Source of the DNA: Paenibacillus sp. DMB20
GTDB lineage: Bacteria; Bacillota; Bacilli; Paenibacillales; Paenibacillaceae
NCBI RefSeq assembly: GCF_000987955.1
Contig: NZ_LAZU01000036.1
Span: 186,001-250,000 of the forward strand
Reading direction: 5' to 3'
Length of the DNA stretch: 64,000 bases
The notes beneath the pieces are model-generated. The model worked only from the letters and a program-made list of their open reading frames with translations. It ran no database searches and had not been told where the DNA came from. Below are positions 25,720 through 34,991 of this stretch, piece by piece (position 1 is the stretch's first letter; each line of letters begins with the position of its first letter). The position numbers and the translations under genes are program-made.

Positions 25720-27105
25720 ATGAATACTCAGAACCTGAATGAACAACTCATCTTGGCCTCCGAGCGCGGAGATTTGGACGCCGCCGAACGGCTTTTGAAC
25801 GATGGGGCCGATGTTCTTTATCAAGATGCCGGCGGCCGCACGGCGTTAATGGCGGCCGTTCAAAAAAACGATGCCGCTCTCGCTGCCAGGCTGATCGAAG
25901 CGGGCAGTGACGTTAACGCCAGAGACATCACGATGCTGACTCCTTACTTGTGCGCCGGTGCCAACGGATTCCATGAAATTCTGTCGCTGACGATTGCGGC
26001 GGGCGCGGACATCGGCAGCGTCAACCGGTTTGGGGGAACGGCTCTGCTGCCTTCCAGCGAAAAAGGGTACCTGAGAACCGTTCAGGTCTGCCTGGAGGCA
26101 GGAGTGGCAGTCAACCATGTCAACAACCTGGGGTGGTCCGCGCTTTTGGAAGCGGTTATCCTCGGTAACGGGGGACGACTGTACTCCGATATCATCGAGC
26201 TGTTGGTGAATGCCGGAGCCGATATCCATTTGACGGATCATGACGGCAAATCATCCCTGCAGCATGCGGAGGAGAGAGGCCAAAGCAAAGTCGTTCATAT
26301 TCTCAAGAAAGAGAATCCGCCCGAACATCCGGCGATTCGAAGCGCGAAAGCGGCGTCCAGGGCCGGGGAGTTTGAACAAGCCCTTTACGCCATGGAGCAG
26401 GCGCTCCAGGAGGGCGGCGGCCCAACGGAAGAGTTCTTGTATTATAAAGGTTATTTCCTTGGCGAGCTCGGCAGATATGAAGAGGCGCTTGCGGCTTACC
26501 GGGATGCGTTGAAACACAAGCCGGACGATCTTGATTTCTATTTCTATACGGCAAACGCTTTGCGGATGATGAAACGGCCGGAGGAAGCCCTGGCGGAATA
26601 TGACAAGGCCATTGAACTCGCACCGGGCGAGACCTTCCACCTGTATCATAAGTCCAATTACCTCAGGGAGCTGGGAAGGCACGAAGAAGCGGTGGCCGCC
26701 ATGGATCGGCTTTTGGCACAGCAGCCCGGCCGCTATGATTATTCGTTCCATAAAGCGAACAGTTTAAGATCGCTGGGAAGTCACCGGGAAGCGGTAGAGG
26801 CAATCGAAAACGCGATCGCCCACGATCCTTCCAATCCGTTATATCATTATCATCAGGGCCAGTCCCTTAACCTGCTTGGGGAACATGAGGGGGCTGTCGG
26901 AGCGATTGACAGGGCCATCGGCTTGAACTCTTCGAATGCGGATTTTTACTGCGAGAAGGCAAGCTCCTTGCTGGCCCTCCAACAGACCGAAGAAGCCAGG
27001 ACGCTGATCGAACACGCGCTTTCCATTAGCACTTCGAACGGCAGAGCCTGCCGAATGGGACGGGAATTGGGCATCTCTTCGATCGGTTCGGGAGGTCCGC
27101 AATGA
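25720..27105 (+). CDS. Ankyrin-repeat / TPR fusion protein of the allFGH-like operon
   Basis: 461 residues from the ATG at 25720 (GGGAGG RBS). Residues ~5-185 hold about five ankyrin repeats (GDLDAAERLLNDGADVLYQDAGGRTALMAAV, continuing with ...LIEAGSDVNARD and AGADIHLTDHDGKSSLQHAEERG). Residues ~200-450 hold about six TPR units (YYKGYFLGELGRYEEALAAY, FYFYTANALRMMKRPEEALA, YDYSFHKANSLRSLGSHREA and others). No signal peptide or catalytic motif is seen, so it is a cytoplasmic scaffold. Its stop overlaps the carbamate kinase start by 4 bp. It may assemble or regulate the multi-subunit transferase. Confidence 0.85.
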   Translation: MNTQNLNEQLILASERGDLDAAERLLNDGADVLYQDAGGRTALMAAVQKNDAALAARLIEAGSDVNARDITMLTPYLCAGANGFHEILSLTIAAGADIGSVNRFGGTALLPSSEKGYLRTVQVCLEAGVAVNHVNNLGWSALLEAVILGNGGRLYSDIIELLVNAGADIHLTDHDGKSSLQHAEERGQSKVVHILKKENPPEHPAIRSAKAASRAGEFEQALYAMEQALQEGGGPTEEFLYYKGYFLGELGRYEEALAAYRDALKHKPDDLDFYFYTANALRMMKRPEEALAEYDKAIELAPGETFHLYHKSNYLRELGRHEEAVAAMDRLLAQQPGRYDYSFHKANSLRSLGSHREAVEAIENAIAHDPSNPLYHYHQGQSLNLLGEHEGAVGAIDRAIGLNSSNADFYCEKASSLLALQQTEEARTLIEHALSISTSNGRACRMGRELGISSIGSGGPQ

Positions 27106-28055
27106 ATAAAAAATTCGTGGTTGTAGCCATCGGCGGAAATTCGCTCGTAAAAGACAACGGCCGTGATTCCATTCGCGATCAATATGAGGCGGTGTGCGAA
27201 ATCGCTACCAATATTGCCGATATGGTGCAGGAAGGCGTTGACGTGGTTGTGACCCACGGCAACGGGCCGCAGGTCGGATTCGAGTTGAGAAGAAGCGAGG
27301 TTGCCTCGGAAGTTGCCGGAATGAATGCCGTACCGCTGGTGAATTGCGTGGCGGATACCCAAGGCGGCATCGGATATCTGATTCAACAGGCCCTGACGAA
27401 CGAGTTCATCAAGAGGGGCATATCCAAAAAAGTTGCGACGGTAATCACCCAAGTCGAAGTCAGCAAGGAAGACCCGAACTTCGGGGCGCCGTCCAAGCCG
27501 GTCGGCTCCTTCTATACCGCAGAGCAAGCCGAAGAGATGAAACAGGCCAATCCGGAATGGGTGCTCGTAGAGGATTCGGGACGCGGATACCGCAGGGTCG
27601 TTCCCTCGCCCCAACCGATCGATATCGTCGAGAAGGACGCAATCAAGTCGCTCATTCAGACCGGTTATGTGGTCATCGCCGTCGGCGGCGGCGGCATTCC
27701 CGTCATTAAAACGGAAAACAACACCTATGAGGGCATCGACGCCGTCATCGACAAGGATTTTGCCACCAGTCTGCTGGCGGAACAGGTTGACGCCGAGGCA
27801 CTTATTATCACGACAGGCGTACCCCGGGTGTTCGTGAATTTCGGCACGCCGGAGCAGAAGGCTCTGGAAGAAGTATCGGCGGACGAAATCCGGACATACG
27901 CCGATCAGGGTCATTTCCCTAAGGGAAGCATGCTGCCGAAAATTGAAGCAAGCCTTAATTTTCTGAATAAACCGGGCAGAAAAGTCATTATCACGAATCC
28001 GGAAAGCCTGAAAGAAGCAATCCATAAACAAGCCGGCACTCATATCATCAACTAG
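27102..28055 (+). CDS. arcC: Carbamate kinase
   Basis: 317 residues, amino-acid kinase fold: VVVAIGGNSLVKDNG at the start, VTHGNGPQVGFE, EDSGRGYRRVVPSPQP, VIAVGGGGIPVI and DKDFATSLLAEQVDA. These are the standard carbamate kinase motifs. It makes ATP from carbamoyl phosphate and ADP, releasing CO2 and ammonia. There is no arginine deiminase or ornithine transcarbamylase nearby; instead the carbamoyl phosphate would come from the FdrA/DUF1116/DUF2877 complex, matching the AllK (YbcF) role in E. coli. It is the last gene of the operon. Confidence 0.93.
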   Translation: MNKKFVVVAIGGNSLVKDNGRDSIRDQYEAVCEIATNIADMVQEGVDVVVTHGNGPQVGFELRRSEVASEVAGMNAVPLVNCVADTQGGIGYLIQQALTNEFIKRGISKKVATVITQVEVSKEDPNFGAPSKPVGSFYTAEQAEEMKQANPEWVLVEDSGRGYRRVVPSPQPIDIVEKDAIKSLIQTGYVVIAVGGGGIPVIKTENNTYEGIDAVIDKDFATSLLAEQVDAEALIITTGVPRVFVNFGTPEQKALEEVSADEIRTYADQGHFPKGSMLPKIEASLNFLNKPGRKVIITNPESLKEAIHKQAGTHIIN

Positions 28056-28063
28056 ATAGAACG

Positions 28064-28100
28064 AAAAGCTCTCCTCTCAAAATGCAGGAGAGCTTTTTTT
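28064..28100 (+). terminator. Rho-independent terminator of the allFGH-like operon
   Basis: AAAAGCTCTCCT / AGGAGAGCTTTT 12-bp stem with a 10-base loop and a T run. Confidence 0.9.
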
Positions 28101-28248
28101 CATCTGTTCGAGCAGTTTAATCGTACTGCCAACCGTTTCCGATTCTCTGTTTGTCTTGCGGGTTTCCTGTATTGCTAAACCTTGGTGGCCCGGCAAATGT
28201 CCCAGGCGATTCGGAATAGAGAGGCGGCAATCCCGTGGATCCGATAAA

Positions 28249-29457
28249 TTATAAACCGTCCCGTTTTCCGAGGGATAACGGCATTTCTTTAACGCCCCTG
28301 ACGATCATGCCGGGTCTCCATTCCAGTTCGTCCATCGTCCCGAGCAGTTCAAACTGCGGAAACCTTTTAAGCAGGGTATTGATCGCGATTTCGCCTTCCA
28401 ACCGGGCGAGCGGTGCGCCCAGGCACAAATGTATCCCTTTTCCAAAGGCCAAATGCGGGCTCTTCTCCCGCGTAATATCGAAAACATCAGGGTCGCTGAA
28501 CTGTTCGGGATCGCGGTTCGCGGAATCCAGCGCAACAATGACCAGATCCCCTCTGTTCATCCGGTGTCCCCGGAACTCCAAATCTTCACCCGCCCACCGG
28601 GAAGTGCTGAATTCGACGGGGCCGTTATAGCGCAGCATCTCCTCGATGGCTCCATGTATAAGCTCCGGCTGCTGCTGAAGGAGCTTGCGCTGCCCGGGAT
28701 GCTCGAGCAGTGCGAGGACTCCGTTGCCGATCAGATTTACCGTCGTTTCATGTCCGGCAATGATCATAAGCGTAACCACGCCGTACAATTCCTGCTCCGT
28801 TAACCGGTCGCCCTGCTCCTCGGCAATGACGAGCTGGCTGATCATATCGTCGCCCGGATTTTGCCGGACCTGTGCAAACCAATCTTTCAAATATTGAAGG
28901 AACTCGTTCATATGCCGATAAACCTCTTCATCCGTTTCCTGGTTGGAAGCCCCAATAATGGAGTTTGACCAGACTCTGAATTTATCGCGGTCTTCATGCG
29001 GGACGCCGAGAATCTCGCTGATTACGATAATCGGGAGGGGAAAGGCATAGTCGTCGATGAGATTCATGGTCTCTTTTTCCGAAACGGCATCCAGGAGTTT
29101 ATCCGCAATGTCTTGAATATGATCTCTCATGTCGGCAATCCTTTGCGGGGTAAAGCCTTTTTGAACGAGTCCGCGCAGACGCTTATGATCCGGGGGATCG
29201 GAAAACAGCATATTGCTCGTGAATGCGTCGCTTTGTTCCGGACCATGGATTTTTTTGATGTCTTTAACAAAACGAGGATCCTTCAATACGGCAACGGCAT
29301 CCTCATAGCTGCTGACAAGCCAGCCGTACTGGCCGTCAGGGAACATGAGCTTCAGCATCGGGTCGCTTTTTCTCAGTTTCTCGTAAACCGGATAGGGGTT
29401 TTGAGTAAAGGATTCGGTAAACAGCAAACCTTCAGGGGATTCATTCATGTTCAACAT
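28249..29457 (-). CDS. Cytochrome P450 (CYP107-like, soluble bacterial type)
   Basis: 402 residues from the ATG at 29457 (GAGGAG RBS); an in-frame start at 29496 has none. I-helix oxygen-activation motif AGHETTVNLIG, K-helix ExxR in EEMLRYNGPVEF, and heme ligand loop HLAFGKGIHLCLGAPLARLE. It is a soluble class I P450 that would need external ferredoxin and reductase, none of which is encoded nearby. It is a single-gene unit with its own promoter. Substrate unknown; relatives hydroxylate fatty acids, polyketides or xenobiotics. Confidence 0.9.
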   Translation of the reverse strand: MLNMNESPEGLLFTESFTQNPYPVYEKLRKSDPMLKLMFPDGQYGWLVSSYEDAVAVLKDPRFVKDIKKIHGPEQSDAFTSNMLFSDPPDHKRLRGLVQKGFTPQRIADMRDHIQDIADKLLDAVSEKETMNLIDDYAFPLPIIVISEILGVPHEDRDKFRVWSNSIIGASNQETDEEVYRHMNEFLQYLKDWFAQVRQNPGDDMISQLVIAEEQGDRLTEQELYGVVTLMIIAGHETTVNLIGNGVLALLEHPGQRKLLQQQPELIHGAIEEMLRYNGPVEFSTSRWAGEDLEFRGHRMNRGDLVIVALDSANRDPEQFSDPDVFDITREKSPHLAFGKGIHLCLGAPLARLEGEIAINTLLKRFPQFELLGTMDELEWRPGMIVRGVKEMPLSLGKRDGL

Positions 29458-29495
29458 TCCGATCTCCTCTCGAAAATAAAAATGAATGCAACTCA

Positions 29496-29525
29496 ATTAT
29501 AGGGCATTGTACCAGCCATAACCAA
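29496..29525 (-). promoter_or_regulatory. Probable promoter of the P450 gene
   Basis: Minus-strand TTGGTT (29520-29525), 18-bp spacer, perfect TATAAT (29496-29501), ~40 bp before the start. Two GGTACA-like direct repeats lie within and upstream of the spacer and could be operator half-sites. Confidence 0.45.
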
Positions 29526-29645
29526 ATGTACCGCCATAAGGATAGAATAAAGCACGCAAAATGACTATTTTCCTATTCGGATTGCCGGTTTTTCTACCGA
29601 TAAAAAGATATGCTTTCGAAATGAACATCAGGAGGGACAAGAATC

Positions 29646-30626
29646 GTGAAAAAAACAGCCATTTTCATCGCTAGCCTGGCGCTCGTACTCTGCACAACCG
29701 CCGGGGCAGTCTCAGCCAAACCGGGTGACATGCCCGCTGCCGCAGCCGAAAAGGCGAAGCCGGAGAAAGAGCCTAGGGCCGAAGAAGCCCAAAACAAAGA
29801 AGACAAAGCGGAGAAAGAAGACAAAGGAGTCAAAGAGGACAAAGAAGTCAAAGAAGTTAAAATTGAAGACAAAAGCGTCGAGGATTCCAAGTCATTAAAA
29901 ACCGAAAGTCAGGAGACTGATTCCGGAGAACCGAGCGAACCAAGTGAACCGACCGAGTCCAAAAACAAGGGCCCCCAAGGCTATAAAGGCCTGCTTCATG
30001 CCATTGAAAACGTAAAGGACAAACCGGCCGGCGCCGTGCTTGCGGACATTCTTCTCTCTAAATATGAGGCACAGTTGACCGATGAGCAGAAAAAAGAACT
30101 CCAAGCCATCGTGGAAAAGGACAAGGCGCTTGAAGCCGCAGCCAAAATGCTTGAGGACAAGGGGAACGTTACGGATGCCGTATACGTTCAGGAAGAAGCC
30201 ATAAAAGCCAACTTTAAAAACCTGGATCTGTACAAAACGATGGACAAGCTCCAAGCCAAAGCCGGCAAAAATAACGGCATTAAGCTTTATGTCAATGGCG
30301 AGGCGCAAGACGCTGAACCCCTCCTCAAAAAAGGGAATACCTTTGTTCCGTTCCGTGCCATCGCGGAATCCTTGAAGGCCGAGGTAACCTGGAACCCGGA
30401 AGAACGTTCGATCATCGTCAAGAAGGACGGAGTAACCCTTAAACTGGTCGTGAACAGCAAGACGGCGACGGTTGACGGCAAAAAGGTGCCTTTGGACGCG
30501 CCTGTCACCGTTACCAAGGGCAGCACTTATGTTCCGGTCCGATTCATCAGCGAGGCACTGGATGCGACAGTGAAATGGGAGCCGGAGAGTCAAACCGTTG
30601 TTGTCTATGAGGAAGAGCAAAAATAG
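29646..30626 (+). CDS. Secreted protein with copper amine oxidase N-terminal-like (stalk) domain
   Basis: 326 residues starting with GTG (AGGAGGG RBS). A signal peptide (IFIASLALVLCTTAGAVSA) is followed by a ~90-residue Lys/Glu-rich low-complexity linker, a helical region (~115-205), and a C-terminal stalk domain with duplicated halves (KLYVNGEAQDAEPLLKKGNTFVPFRAIAESL and ATVDGKKVPLDAPVTVTKGSTYVPVRFISEAL). Despite the domain name no copper site or oxidase is present. In Paenibacillus such domains are common on surface or wall-associated proteins. The highly charged linker is a likely wall-spanning stretch. Confidence 0.8.
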   Translation: MKKTAIFIASLALVLCTTAGAVSAKPGDMPAAAAEKAKPEKEPRAEEAQNKEDKAEKEDKGVKEDKEVKEVKIEDKSVEDSKSLKTESQETDSGEPSEPSEPTESKNKGPQGYKGLLHAIENVKDKPAGAVLADILLSKYEAQLTDEQKKELQAIVEKDKALEAAAKMLEDKGNVTDAVYVQEEAIKANFKNLDLYKTMDKLQAKAGKNNGIKLYVNGEAQDAEPLLKKGNTFVPFRAIAESLKAEVTWNPEERSIIVKKDGVTLKLVVNSKTATVDGKKVPLDAPVTVTKGSTYVPVRFISEALDATVKWEPESQTVVVYEEEQK

Positions 30627-30638
30627 AGAAATGCGCCT

Positions 30639-30670
30639 AAAGCCCGGCATCTCTTGCACGGGCTTTTTTT
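30639..30670 (+). terminator. Rho-independent terminator
   Basis: AAAGCCCG / CGGGCTTT stem, 12-base loop and seven or more T. Confidence 0.8.
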
Positions 30671-30842
30671 GTTGTTCCCGAATCGCGGTTGGCGGCCTTT
30701 TTCTGCGATTTTCGCCAAGAATACCCATAAATCGGGCCGCTTGCTTAATAATTTTATGAATAGAGAAACTATTTTCACAGATTCGCGTTTAATACTATGA
30801 CCATATTGGAAAAATAAAACTAGAATCAGAAGGAGTTACGTA

Positions 30843-32908
30843 ATGAAACTTAAGAAACTATCGATTGTCACAGTACTAGCTGCAACCCAGATTGCAACGG
30901 CCATGCCGGCGGGAGCGGAGGCAATTAACACGGAACTTCCGCCAGGGACGGTTACACAGGATGTTTATGATCCCAACGCTACGATGCCCGCCGACGATTC
31001 CCTTGAGGGAGTTCCTGGAACCAACACTTCCATAAGCCCTAATCAGCTTATTTTTTACTTTAACAGCACAAAGATTGAACACGGGGGCAAAACCTACAAC
31101 GCTCCACAGCCGATGCAAGTGAAAAAAGGGGTATCTTACGTGCCGATCCGTACACTGGTTGACCGTGTAGGGCTCAAGGTCACTTACGATAAGAAGACGA
31201 AAGAGACCGTCATCCAAAAAGGGAGCACGGAGCTTCGATTTAAAACGGGCAGCAGCAATTATAAAGTCAACGGCGTCACCAAAGCATGAAAGGCACTTCT
31301 TACCAGGAGAAAAACACCTTCATGGTTCCGTTAACGGCGATCACGCAAGCATTGAACATCCCATATGAAGCGGATAACGTCGGCAAACGGGTAATTATGA
31401 ACCTGGTAATCAAACCGACGGCCAAATTCTCGGTGGAACCCAAGGTCATTTATGCGGGCGAAACCATGGTTACCTACAAGACGGAAGCTTCATCCTCTCA
31501 AGGCCTGGAGATCGTTGACGAGAAATGGGAAGGAAGGGAAGAGGTTTTTGCCGCTCCGGGCGAATACATAATCAGCTATTCCGTGCAGGATGCAAGCGGC
31601 GCTTGGAGCGATCCGTATACGCAAACCATTCAAGTGCTTCAACCCAATTTGCCTCCTGTAGCCATGTTCACTACAGACAAGACGGAATATAAAATGGGCG
31701 AATTCATCACGTATACGGACCAGAGCACCGATGATGGGGGAATCAAAACCGTGCAGTGGGAAAACAAGGCCTTTGCCTTTTTCGCGCCGGGTCCCCAAAC
31801 GATCAAGCTGACCGTAACCGATAATAAAGGACTTAGCTCGACGTACGAAACGACCATCAACATTACGAATGATACGCTGTATTCGAAAGATGACTTCAAT
31901 AAATTGTTTATACCGGAAGGGGAAAAATTTGAGTTTAACGGGACGGAGGTCTCTTCCCGGGCCAAAATCAACTATACTTATACCGACGAACCAAGCACGT
32001 TGATCCGCAGCAACAGCCCGGAAACGGTCAACAGCGAAGGCGTCGTGTACCGTGAGACGGCCGAAGGCAACATGAGATTTATGATTCACCACGTAAACAA
32101 TCTCAACAAAAACGTGAAAATGTACGTTGTGGCAACGAATACGAACGCTTCACTGGCAACCTTGAGAACAGACAATTTGGGTTTTGCAGGTCCTTCGCCC
32201 ATTGCGACGGCAGCCGGTAAAAAGTCGGTTCTTTATTATTTCGAATCGATGTTGGACGGTTCCAAACAATCCACCACTACCCTTCAGCCCGGCGAGAGCA
32301 AGCTGGTTATGACGGAGCTTAGCAAAGTAAAAATGAAGCAGGGAGACGTTATTTCCCTGTTTTCGGATATGCACAGCGACTATCCGATCCAATTCGACGT
32401 CATTATGATCGACGAGAATTCCGATCCATTGACGGTGTGGGACGAGCTGCCGCTTCTGGATTGGGACGGAATACACAACCGGGGAACATACCCGAATTCG
32501 ACCCGCGTGATCCAGTACAGCGATCAGGTAGGAGGAACGCCGCAGAAACTTACCCTCGGCGATAACTCCGATGATCCGAACTTGGACGGCATGGACCCGA
32601 TGTATAACGAAACCGTTTCGAATGCAGGGAACTTCGGGGTTCTGTATAAAATTCAGCTTGAGCGTGTAGCGCCCAATACACTAATCTCTTTCAATCCACG
32701 CGGCGGTAAATATTCCGGCTACGCGTCGGTGAATGGAAAGATTGTTCCTATCTATTCCAACGGTCAGGTCAAAGCGCCGGATGAACAAGCCGTGCTGTAC
32801 CGTACAGGCGACTACGAACAAAAAGTCGAAATTATGCTCACGGCCGCTCCGGGAAGCAATCTTCCCTTCAACCTGCTGTTTACGCCTATGCCTAATAAAC
32901 TTAACTAA
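30843..32908 (+). pseudogene. Secreted stalk-domain/PKD-like surface protein, split by a frameshift
   Basis: Frame one (30843-31289, 148 codons) has a signal peptide (cleavage near MPAGAEA) and most of a stalk domain. The domain continues without loss in another frame that overlaps the stop by ATGA (31286) and runs to 32908: NGVTKA | MKGTSYQEKNTFMVPLTAI. After the stalk domain come PKD-like segments (NLPPVAMFTTDKTEYKMGEFITYTDQS) and a long ~370-residue beta-rich C-terminal region. One missing base near 31275 explains the split, and the break is within a domain. Restored length is ~688 residues. The ATG at 31286 could allow coupled translation of the second part, but that part lacks a signal peptide. 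Confidence 0.75.
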
Positions 32909-32936
32909 GCGATTTTGAAGGTCCCTCTAAGCGATG

Positions 32937-32967
32937 ACAAAGCCCGTATGGATATGCGGGCTTTGTT
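32937..32967 (+). terminator. Probable terminator
   Basis: ACAAAGCCCG / CGGGCTTTGT 10-bp perfect stem; only a short T run follows. Confidence 0.6.
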
Positions 32968-33102
32968 AGGCTTCGGGGGAACTTTTTAAAATTTCAAGGA
33001 TGTCACCGTTTCGTTTTTTTACGTCAACAGGAATACAGTCATCATGAATTGCCTCCTTCACCGTGTTGTTCTTTCGGGAGCCACGGTTTTTTTGTGCCTA
33101 GC

Positions 33103-33164
33103 AACAGGTGTATACGGAAGTAAAAACAGGTATATAGCCTGCGCAAGACACCGTTACCTATAAT
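33103..33164 (+). promoter_or_regulatory. Shared promoter/operator copy B, for the sugar ABC operon
   Basis: TGTATACGGAAGTAAAAACA (33109-33128), GGTATATAGCC and a perfect TATAAT (33159-33164), about 54 bp ahead of the binding-protein start. It is the counterpart of the element at 17103-17163. Conservation extends through the region where a -35 would lie, and no -35 consensus is present, as expected for an AraC-activated promoter. The rest of the ~310-bp gap holds only the preceding terminator. Confidence 0.6.
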
Positions 33165-33217
33165 GGGGGTAGAAAGCTAAACATGATCATATCAATCACG
33201 AAATGGGAGGGTCAGAC

Positions 33218-34876
33218 GTGCAAAAATTTCGCAAAATGGGATTGGTTCTTACGCTCGTCTTAAGTCTTGGAGTATCGGCCTGCAGCAGCAAGCCGGCGGA
33301 AACGGAGCAGCCGGCGGAAAAAACGGCAGAACAGCCGGCGGGTTCAACGGATGGAGTATTGGAAATTTCCACTGTCCGTGCGCAGGATCCGTATTTAAAG
33401 TTTGACGAGGGAGAAAATTTCGACAAGAACGCCGTGTATGATGCCTACGAGAAAGACACCGGTGTGAAGATCATCAATAAGTGGGTCGTGGACGGAAACG
33501 TGAACGGTCCCCAATTCCAAGAAAAGCTGAAGATGGCGATTGCCACGGATGATTTGCCCGATTTCTTCCCGGCTACTCCGACTCAAGTCCAGCAGTTGAT
33601 TGAAGCAGACATGATTCAGGACCTTACGGAAGTTTACGAAAAGCATGCTACAGATGAAACGAAGGAGTTCATGATGAGAGACGGCGGCCTCCAGATGAAG
33701 TCAGGTACGTTTGACGGAAAATTGATGGCCATCCCGGAGACGGGCAACCCGATTGTGCCGCAATTCGTATGGGTGCGCTCCGATTGGATGAAGAAGCTGA
33801 ATCTGCCTGAGCCGAAGACGATGCAAGACCTGATGAAAATCATGGAAACGTTTGCGGCGAAGGATCCTGGCGGAACAGGCAAAGCCTACGGTCTGGCCAT
33901 CAATAAGAAATTCAATGATGGCGCACTAGGGCTTGTTGGTTTTATGAATGGCTATCACGCTTACCTGAATCAATGGATGGATGATGGCAACGGCGGCCTG
34001 ATGTTCAGCGACATTCAGCCAGAGATGAAAGAAGCCCTGCGCGCCTTGCAGGATATGTTCAAGAAAGGGCTGATCGATCCGGAATTTGCCGTCAAGGATA
34101 TGATGAAAGCGTCAGAGTTAGTCTTTAACGGACAAATCGGCGTGCTTTACGGCGCGGAATGGACGCCCGCCCATTTGGCTCAAGCTGCAGTGAAGGACGG
34201 CAAGGTTGTACAGGAGTGGAGCGTATATCGCCTTCCTTCGGTTGACGGTACGGAAGCTTCCACGCAGATTGAGTTGGGAACGGAAAAGTATAATGTCGTA
34301 TCCAAGAAAGCAAAGCATCCAGAGGCTATGATTAAACTGCTGAACCAATGGATTGCCATTGATAATCACCCGACAGAAGAGCAAAAAGTCTATGGATTCG
34401 GTAAGGGCCTTAAAGAAAAAGGCAATAACTATTGGCAGCTTAGCCCGGTCATGGCGTTCAACCAGGCAAGCGATAACGGTTCCGTGCTTCCAAAGGCGAT
34501 CGAGACAAAGGATGAAAGCTTGCTGAAAACGAAAGACCAAAAAACACGTTATAGCCGCGCGATGAAATACGTGAACGGCGAAGACATTTCAATGTGGTGG
34601 GAAATGCTCATTTCCGGGCCGAACGGAGCGGTATCTCACGTTCCATATTTAAAAGAACACAAGTTGTTTCATCAGAACAAATTTTATGGAGCGCCAACCC
34701 CTACCATGGTTGAGAAAAAAGAACTCTTGGAGCGCAAGCGCGACGAGATATTCATGAAGATCATCATGAACCAGGTGTCCATCGATGAATTCGATAAGTA
34801 CGTTGCCGATTGGAAGAAACTCGGCGGAGACGACATGACCAAAGAAGTCAACGAATGGTATGCGAATAATAAATAA
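33218..34876 (+). CDS. Extracellular solute-binding lipoprotein of a sugar ABC importer (LplA-like)
   Basis: 552 residues from a GTG at 33218, with GGGAGGG 6 bp upstream; the ATG at 33203 lies before the RBS. Lipobox VSAC (Cys about residue 22) is followed by a Ser/Glu/Pro-rich tether and a family-1 solute-binding fold (DDLPDFFPATPTQVQQLIEADMIQDL, MKSGTFDGKLMAIPETGNP). It is tethered outside the membrane and feeds the two permeases. No ATPase gene is present; these LplA-type importers usually share a general MsmX-like ATPase. The ligand is probably an oligosaccharide. Confidence 0.88.
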   Translation: MQKFRKMGLVLTLVLSLGVSACSSKPAETEQPAEKTAEQPAGSTDGVLEISTVRAQDPYLKFDEGENFDKNAVYDAYEKDTGVKIINKWVVDGNVNGPQFQEKLKMAIATDDLPDFFPATPTQVQQLIEADMIQDLTEVYEKHATDETKEFMMRDGGLQMKSGTFDGKLMAIPETGNPIVPQFVWVRSDWMKKLNLPEPKTMQDLMKIMETFAAKDPGGTGKAYGLAINKKFNDGALGLVGFMNGYHAYLNQWMDDGNGGLMFSDIQPEMKEALRALQDMFKKGLIDPEFAVKDMMKASELVFNGQIGVLYGAEWTPAHLAQAAVKDGKVVQEWSVYRLPSVDGTEASTQIELGTEKYNVVSKKAKHPEAMIKLLNQWIAIDNHPTEEQKVYGFGKGLKEKGNNYWQLSPVMAFNQASDNGSVLPKAIETKDESLLKTKDQKTRYSRAMKYVNGEDISMWWEMLISGPNGAVSHVPYLKEHKLFHQNKFYGAPTPTMVEKKELLERKRDEIFMKIIMNQVSIDEFDKYVADWKKLGGDDMTKEVNEWYANNK

Positions 34877-34926
34877 GCTTTTTGAAGAAAAGGGCCAGTT
34901 GAGGTTAGACAGCAATTAACCGATTA

Positions 34927-34962
34927 CGGGGGATCGGACGCATATCCGTCCCCCCTTTTTTT
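34927..34962 (+). terminator. Intra-operon terminator between binding protein and permease genes
   Basis: GGGGGATCGGA...TCCGTCCCCCC stem with a run of seven T. Its position suggests partial termination, giving more binding protein than permease, as is common in such operons. Confidence 0.8.
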
Positions 34963-34991
34963 CCAATTTGACATCAAGCAGGTGATGCATT

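Noticed and set aside
31265..31290. Programmed frameshifting or coupled two-gene arrangement in the stalk protein
   Set aside because: There is no slippery sequence, the break is inside one domain, and the same one-base loss occurs in many unrelated genes here.
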